Shown: positions 62,442-64,000 of the stretch, piece by piece
Position numbering within the stretch: position 1 is the first letter of the stretch
Layout: each line of letters opens with the position of its first letter
Source: Lawsonella clevelandensis
GTDB lineage: Bacteria > Actinomycetota > Actinomycetes > Mycobacteriales > Mycobacteriaceae
Assembly: GCF_001293125.1 (NCBI RefSeq)
Contig: NZ_CP009312.1
Span: forward strand, 1,091,447 to 1,155,446
Reading direction: 5' to 3'
DNA: 64,000 nt
Position numbers and translations under genes: made by a program
The notes under the pieces: model-generated
What the model was told of the DNA's origin: nothing
Database searches by the model: none
The model's input: only the letters and a program-made list of their open reading frames with translations

Positions 62442-63341
62442 ATGAGTGACGTACCCGTAGGCATTGTGGTGGGTGTGGATGGTTCCCCCTCCTCCCGGCT
62501 TGCAGCACAATGGGCAGCGCAGGAAGCCAAGGCCCGCGATCTGCCAGTGTTGTTGGCGGCTGCCTACATCGTTCCCCAATTCCTTTACGCGGAGGGCATG
62601 GTTCCCTCGCGTGCTATTTTTGAAGAGCTCGAAGAGCAGGCGCAGGGTTTTATTGATGAGGCTGCCGCCGCTATCCGCGAGGTCAACACCGAGGTGGAGC
62701 TCATGCAGCAGCTTCATGAAGGTAGCCCCATTTCTATGCTGTTGGAACTGTCCAAGGAAGCGGACATGGTGGTCATTGGTTCGCGAGGTTTAGGCGGTGT
62801 TGCCGGGGCGTTGCTTGGCTCGGTGTCTGCTTCGTTGGTGGGTCACGCGCACTGTCCGGTGGTGGTGGTGCGGGACGATATGGACCTTGCTCCGGAGCGT
62901 AACTGCATTGTGGTGGGCGCTGATGGGTCTCCGGTGTCGGAGCTGGCGGTGCAGATTGCCTACCAGGAAGCGGATGCACATGGGGCGGAGTTGGTGGCGG
63001 TGAATGCTTGGCTGGATCGTGCGGTGGCGTCCTCGCTGGCTGGCTTGAACTTGTCCAATCTGGATTGGGAGCAGGCTAAGGCGGAGCAGACGCAGGTGGT
63101 GCAGGAGGAGCTGGAGAAGTACGACGACGGCTACGAGAGCGTTACTCCGCAGATTGTTATCCGGCGGGAGTCCCCGGAGATGGCGCTGGCGGAGGTCGGT
63201 AAGGGTGCTCGCATGATCGTGGTGGGCTCGCATGGCCGGGGTGGTTTTACCGGTATGTTGTTGGGCTCTACGTCGCGGGCGCTGCTGCGGTTGTCGCCCG
63301 TGCCTTTGATGGTGGTGCGTGAACGGTACGTTGCCAATTAG
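62442..63341 (+). CDS. Universal stress protein, tandem UspA
   Basis: A 299-residue protein with two UspA domains. Each has the ATP-binding signature: GSRGLGGVAGALLGSVS and GSHGRGGFTGMLLGSTS. The starts VVGVDGSPSSRLAAQWAAQE and VGADGSPVSELAVQIAYQE mark the two domains. Tandem Usps in this order are linked with low oxygen or stationary phase, an inference here. GAAGGAG precedes the ATG. Confidence 0.92.
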   Translation: MSDVPVGIVVGVDGSPSSRLAAQWAAQEAKARDLPVLLAAAYIVPQFLYAEGMVPSRAIFEELEEQAQGFIDEAAAAIREVNTEVELMQQLHEGSPISMLLELSKEADMVVIGSRGLGGVAGALLGSVSASLVGHAHCPVVVVRDDMDLAPERNCIVVGADGSPVSELAVQIAYQEADAHGAELVAVNAWLDRAVASSLAGLNLSNLDWEQAKAEQTQVVQEELEKYDDGYESVTPQIVIRRESPEMALAEVGKGARMIVVGSHGRGGFTGMLLGSTSRALLRLSPVPLMVVRERYVAN

Positions 63342-63773
63342 TGGGTGGCGGAGGTTTCCTACCCCGGGGGAATTGCTGGGGTCCACCGTAGTGGGTTTAC
63401 GTAGCCTTTCTACCTGGATAATTGAGGAGAGTAACGGGGCCTATCAAGGATCTACGGGCTGACCTGGGTTTCCGCTCTTAGCGTAAATTTTCGGGAACTT
63501 TCCCGTGTCTTCCTTTTGTCTGTTAAAGTGTAGCCGTGGCGTTGCGGATCGCACGTTGATGCTTGAGCCGATAGCTGTTCGCAGAGTCGCGCACCCCCCC
63601 CCATAATGACTCTGTGGACGCCAACGCCAAAGATCGCCGGTTTCGCCATCCCCCCCCCAAGCGAAACCGGCGATCGCTATTTCCGGTATTCTGGTGCCGT
63701 ATCTCCTGCTATGTCCCCTGCTGGTACGCCCCCATAGTGGTGGCGCGACCCGATACCGCAGGGCGAAAGGATA
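63342..63773. other. Gap before the L,D-transpeptidase-like gene with hairpin and C-tracts
   Basis: A 432-base gap with no gene seen. It holds two C9 runs (63594-63602 and 63650-63658), the second in the loop of a perfect 15-bp hairpin (63632-63646 with 63661-63675). No c-di-AMP riboswitch or other known leader was recognised. Confidence 0.5.
63632..63675 (+). promoter_or_regulatory. Perfect 15-bp hairpin with a C9 loop
   Basis: GATCGCCGGTTTCGC pairs with GCGAAACCGGCGATC across a 14-base loop that contains nine C residues. It lies 98 bases before the next gene start. It has no T tail, so a leader-RNA element or a protein-binding site is as likely as a terminator. Confidence 0.5.
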
Positions 63774-64000
63774 ATGAACCGTATGTTGACGACGAAGAAG
63801 CGTCTCAGTGCTGCTGCCCTGGCTGGGGCTGCTGCCCTCGCGATGGGCTCCCTGACACCTGCCTACGCTGGGGATTTCCCCCTTCCGCAGCCTAAGCTGC
63901 CAGGTGTGGAGAAGCCGAACTTCAAGCCCGCCACCATTGATCCGGTGCAGAACAGCACGGTGGGTGTGGGGCAGCCTATTATCATTACCTTCGATAAGGC
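63774..64000 (+). CDS. L,D-transpeptidase-like secreted protein, N-terminal part only
   Basis: The frame starts at the ATG at 63774 after GAAAGGATA and runs off the window. A signal peptide (KRLSAAALAGAAALAMGSLT, cleavage near AYAGD) is followed by a short linker and VGVGQPIIITFDKA, the start of the Ig-like domain of actinobacterial L,D-transpeptidases. The catalytic domain is outside the window, so the family call rests on this segment only. Confidence 0.65.
   Translation, partial: MNRMLTTKKRLSAAALAGAAALAMGSLTPAYAGDFPLPQPKLPGVEKPNFKPATIDPVQNSTVGVGQPIIITFDK

Noticed and set aside
63342-63773. c-di-AMP (ydaO) riboswitch before the L,D-transpeptidase-like gene
   Set aside because: Such riboswitches are common before wall-enzyme genes in actinobacteria, but the conserved core is not recognisable here.

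Overview
The window is a high-GC actinobacterial chromosome segment, dense in genes on both strands. The combination of a mycobacterial-type block (ino1, a PadR regulator, ponA-type PBP, rpsF, ssb, rplI, dnaB), a SugABC/LpqY-type sugar importer, secreted lipases and DtxR/IdeR-type iron boxes points to the Mycobacteriales (Corynebacteriales). A lipid-adapted, small-genome member such as Lawsonella would fit, but that name is an inference from gene content, not something the sequence proves.

Layout. 1-3,571: pantothenate/CoA synthesis (panB partial, coaBC, panC, panD). 4.1-5.7 kb: an unrecognised exported or membrane protein with a lysine-rich tail, after an AT-rich intergenic block. 6.1-8.7 kb: GTP-dependent PEP carboxykinase and a cupin protein, divergent around a consensus iron box. 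8.9-13.1 kb: an SDR, NrdG, TenA and a TIGR01777 epimerase. 13.2-16.8 kb: two tandem FAD enzymes of the alkyl-DHAP synthase type. 17.2-21.0 kb: three secreted lipases. 21.0-27.1 kb: HAD hydrolase, Tpx, a secreted protein, fructosamine-kinase-like and Usp-like proteins, a CsbD-like protein, and a nicotinamidase-LOG fusion. 27.1-33.6 kb: an APC amino-acid permease and a five-gene sugar ABC importer operon. 33.9-38.2 kb: pyruvate:quinone oxidoreductase, two secreted proteins and a 25-residue small ORF behind a second possible iron box. 38.4-46.9 kb: ino1, padR, PBP1, rpsF-ssb-rplI, a 660-base gap with a cluster of DnaA boxes, and dnaB. 47.0-53.1 kb: a secreted GH43-like protein, two FluC/CrcB fluoride channels (the first with a 320-residue acidic tail), a DHA2 drug exporter and its divergent TetR regulator. 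53.4-64.0 kb: PhoD, a NYN-domain protein, a lipoprotein, a MacB/FtsX-like ABC exporter, an RluA-type pseudouridine synthase, a tandem Usp, and the start of an L,D-transpeptidase-like protein.

How the genes work together. The first block makes pantothenate and converts 4'-phosphopantothenate on to 4'-phosphopantetheine. The lipases with the sugar importer suggest use of host lipids and disaccharide. PEPCK and the quinone-linked pyruvate oxidase sit at the PEP-pyruvate-acetate node. Ino1 and PBP1 feed envelope synthesis.

The most unusual items are the PncA-LOG fusion (25,968-27,125), the DnaA-box cluster (45,070-45,350), the tailed FluC (48,438-49,823), the signal peptide-membrane-lysine tail protein (4,092-5,738), the Ser-for-Cys change in the PEPCK P-loop, and the iron-box/small-ORF locus at 37.3 kb. 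No tRNA, rRNA, CRISPR array, insertion sequence or prophage gene was recognised.
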